Both the position numbers and the translations under genes were made by a program. The notes below the pieces were generated by a model, which had not been told where the DNA came from, searched no databases, and saw nothing but the letters and a program-made list of their open reading frames with translations. Positions 5,299 through 6,417 of a stretch of DNA of 6,417 nucleotides are shown here, in pieces. Numbering within the stretch: position 1 is the stretch's first letter; each line of letters starts with the position of its first letter. This stretch comes from Chlamydiota bacterium (lineage in GTDB: Bacteria; Chlamydiota; Chlamydiia; Chlamydiales; Rhabdochlamydiaceae): contig JAAKFB010000104.1 of the NCBI GenBank assembly GCA_011065235.1, positions 1-6,417 on the forward strand, given 5' to 3'.

Positions 5299-5673
5299 AT
5301 GAAAATCAGGCCGCGGCGAATGAAGAAATACACCCCAAGACGACGCAGATCGAACAAAGAACTGCAAAAGCAGCAGCTCAAAGACTTCGAACATCTCCTA
5401 GAAATGGACTTAAGCGGCTTTCTCATCCTCTCTGAAGAAGGCACCTTAAAACAGGTGGAGCAAGCCAAAGTGAAAATGCGCAGTGATCTACTCAAATACG
5501 GATCTGATATGGAAATGATTGGAAGAGACCTTGGCCAGGGCTTCCCTGAGATCATCCGCGAATACATCAAGAGCATGATGCTGATTTCCAAAAATGCGAA
5601 TGGTAAAATCGACCCTGCGGCCATCAACTCTCACCGCCAGAAGGCCCTTCAGCTCAAAAAGAACGCTGCATAA
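5299..5673 (+). CDS. Unknown protein with strongly basic N-terminus
   Basis: A 124-residue protein I do not recognise. It opens MKIRPRRMKKYTPRRRRSNK, with eleven Arg/Lys in the first 20 residues. A mainly helical, charged, soluble region follows (KELQKQQLKDFEHLLEMDLSGFLILSEEGTLKQVEQAKVKMRSDLLKYG), then GRDLGQGFPEIIREYIKSMM and a Lys-rich end. There is no signal peptide or membrane helix and no cysteine. The basic head could bind nucleic acid or ribosomes, which is inference from composition only. ATG 5299 is preferred over the in-frame GTG at 5293, because that GTG forms part of the GAGGTG ribosome site (5290-5295). It has its own upstream AT-rich region and looks monocistronic. Its last 20 bp overlap, tail to tail, the end of the SDR gene. 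Base composition resembles its neighbours, with no sign of recent transfer. Confidence 0.8.
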   Translation: MKIRPRRMKKYTPRRRRSNKELQKQQLKDFEHLLEMDLSGFLILSEEGTLKQVEQAKVKMRSDLLKYGSDMEMIGRDLGQGFPEIIREYIKSMMLISKNANGKIDPAAINSHRQKALQLKKNAA

Positions 5674-6417
5674 ATTCTTCTAGGGTAGGATAGCGAAAGT
5701 TATAGCCCGATTTTTCGAGCTTCTCAGGCAGTGCTTTCGTGCTGTCGAGCAGCATCTCATCCGCCATTTCCCCTAAAGCAAATCTCAATGGCTTCTCTGG
5801 AATCCGCAAAAATAGAGGGCGATGAAGCGCTTTAGCTAATTTTTTGGAAAAAGATGCATTGGTTTCTGGGTGGGGAGCCGTGAGATTGAAAGAGCCTTCT
5901 AAGCTGGGAGTCGTCAGTGCATAGGAAATCGCTCCGACAACATCGTCGAGAGCTACCCAGGACATATATTGCTCGCCACTTCCAATGATTGCTCCAAGCC
6001 CTAAGCGAAACAGGGGTAGTAGCTTCTTTAGCATTCCCCCCTTAGGTGAGAGGACGACCCCAAAACGGGGATGAAGAACCCGGGTTTTCTGTCTATCAAT
6101 ACCACGGGTCGCCTCTTCCCACTTTTGACAGACCTCTGCTAAGAATCCCTCTCCGTAGATCCCGACTGCCGATGCACAGATGAGCGTTTTGGGAGGTTGT
6201 TTCAGACGCATGAGCACTTGGGAGAGGAACCACGTGTCGCGACAGCGGCTCTTGAAGATTTCATCTTTGAGCTTATTTGTCCATCTGCCCGAAGAAATAT
6301 TTTTGCCAGCTAGATGGATCACGGCGTCGAAATTTTCAAACTCATGAGGATTGGCCCATCCTTTTTCAGGACTCCAAAAAACAGCATTCTTCCTTTCCCT
6401 TTGACGGACAAGAGGAA
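5654..6417 (-). CDS. TIGR01777-type NAD(P)-dependent epimerase/SDR protein, N-terminus outside window
   Basis: The 253 visible residues continue to the right edge with no start. An internal GTG at 6322 is not the start, because family-like sequence (AVFWSPEKGWANPHEFENFDAV) lies upstream of it. About 45 residues with the GxxGxxG nucleotide-binding loop must lie outside. Family marks are IHLAGKNISSGRWT, ICASAVGIYG, FLAEVCQKWEEA, VLHPRFGVVLSPKGGMLKKLLPLFRLGLG, QYMSWVALDDVVGAI, SFNLTAPHP and the DUF1731-type C-terminus ALGEMADEMLLDSTKALPEKLEKSGYNFRYPTLEEF. These are cytoplasmic atypical extended SDR proteins (E. coli YfcH, human SDR39U1) whose substrate is unknown. After SAVGIYG the usual loop of about 14-16 acidic and Gly/Pro residues before FLAEVC is reduced to EG, an apparent in-frame deletion near 6147-6154. 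The stop overlaps the convergent gene by 20 bp. Confidence 0.9.
   Translation of the reverse strand, partial: PLVRQRERKNAVFWSPEKGWANPHEFENFDAVIHLAGKNISSGRWTNKLKDEIFKSRCRDTWFLSQVLMRLKQPPKTLICASAVGIYGEGFLAEVCQKWEEATRGIDRQKTRVLHPRFGVVLSPKGGMLKKLLPLFRLGLGAIIGSGEQYMSWVALDDVVGAISYALTTPSLEGSFNLTAPHPETNASFSKKLAKALHRPLFLRIPEKPLRFALGEMADEMLLDSTKALPEKLEKSGYNFRYPTLEEFMQRSF

Noticed and set aside
5654..5690. Possible intrinsic terminator (AGAA...TTCT followed by T run) on the minus strand at the SDR gene end
   Set aside because: The stem is only about five AT-rich pairs and lies before the SDR stop codon, so it would terminate inside the coding region.
5654..6322. SDR protein as a complete gene starting at the GTG at 6322
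   Set aside because: The frame is open to the window edge and the residues upstream fit the family, so this GTG is an internal Val codon.
1..6417. Mobile element, CRISPR array, toxin-antitoxin or phage-defence system
   Set aside because: No transposase or integrase motif, no repeat-spacer pattern and no paired toxin-antitoxin-like frames were seen. The rodZ helix-turn-helix is membrane-anchored and fits cell-shape function.

Overview
The window looks like a stretch of chromosome from a member of the Chlamydiae, most likely a chlamydia-like (environmental or amoeba-associated) lineage rather than Chlamydia itself. The main clue is a short RodZ-type protein (cytoplasmic helix-turn-helix plus one membrane helix, no periplasmic domain) lying head to head with ribonuclease HIII. 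From memory, CT009 (RodZ homologue) and CT008 (RNase HIII) are neighbours in Chlamydia trachomatis. The other gene families are broader, so the phylum call is moderately confident and no genus is claimed.

Layout, left to right. At 1-567 (minus) is the 5' part of a YyaL-type, DUF255 thioredoxin-like gene. It carries two in-frame TAA codons and reads as a decaying pseudogene. It is translationally coupled (ATGA overlap) to rodZ (564-971, minus), which has a good sigma70-type promoter at 998-1025. Divergent from these is a plus-strand pair: rnhC (1057-1944, RNase HIII) and recN (TTG start at 2017, to 3564), a DNA-break-repair ATPase. Between them, a perfect 11-bp inverted repeat has its right arm on the recN start codon, next to an unusually strong Shine-Dalgarno. 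The last dozen codons of recN look frameshifted.

Next comes a minus-strand operon of three cell-envelope genes, read from 5065 down to 3561: a five-helix Yip1-family membrane protein, a secreted protein of unknown function, and a small Ser/Gln-rich probable lipoprotein. They are packed with 10-22 bp gaps behind a clear promoter at 5101-5129. An AT-rich divergent intergenic region (5066-5298) separates this operon from a plus-strand gene for a 124-residue protein of unknown function with a very basic N-terminus (5299-5673). That gene overlaps, tail to tail, a TIGR01777-type NAD(P)-dependent SDR/epimerase gene (5654-6417, minus) that runs off the right edge and lacks a normally present loop.

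Functionally, rnhC and recN act in genome maintenance (RNA-DNA hybrid removal and break repair), rodZ in cell shape and division with MreB, and the three-gene operon in the envelope. I see no mobile element, CRISPR array, RNA gene or defence system. The notable points are signs of gene decay, the recN control region, and the uncharacterised envelope operon and basic protein.
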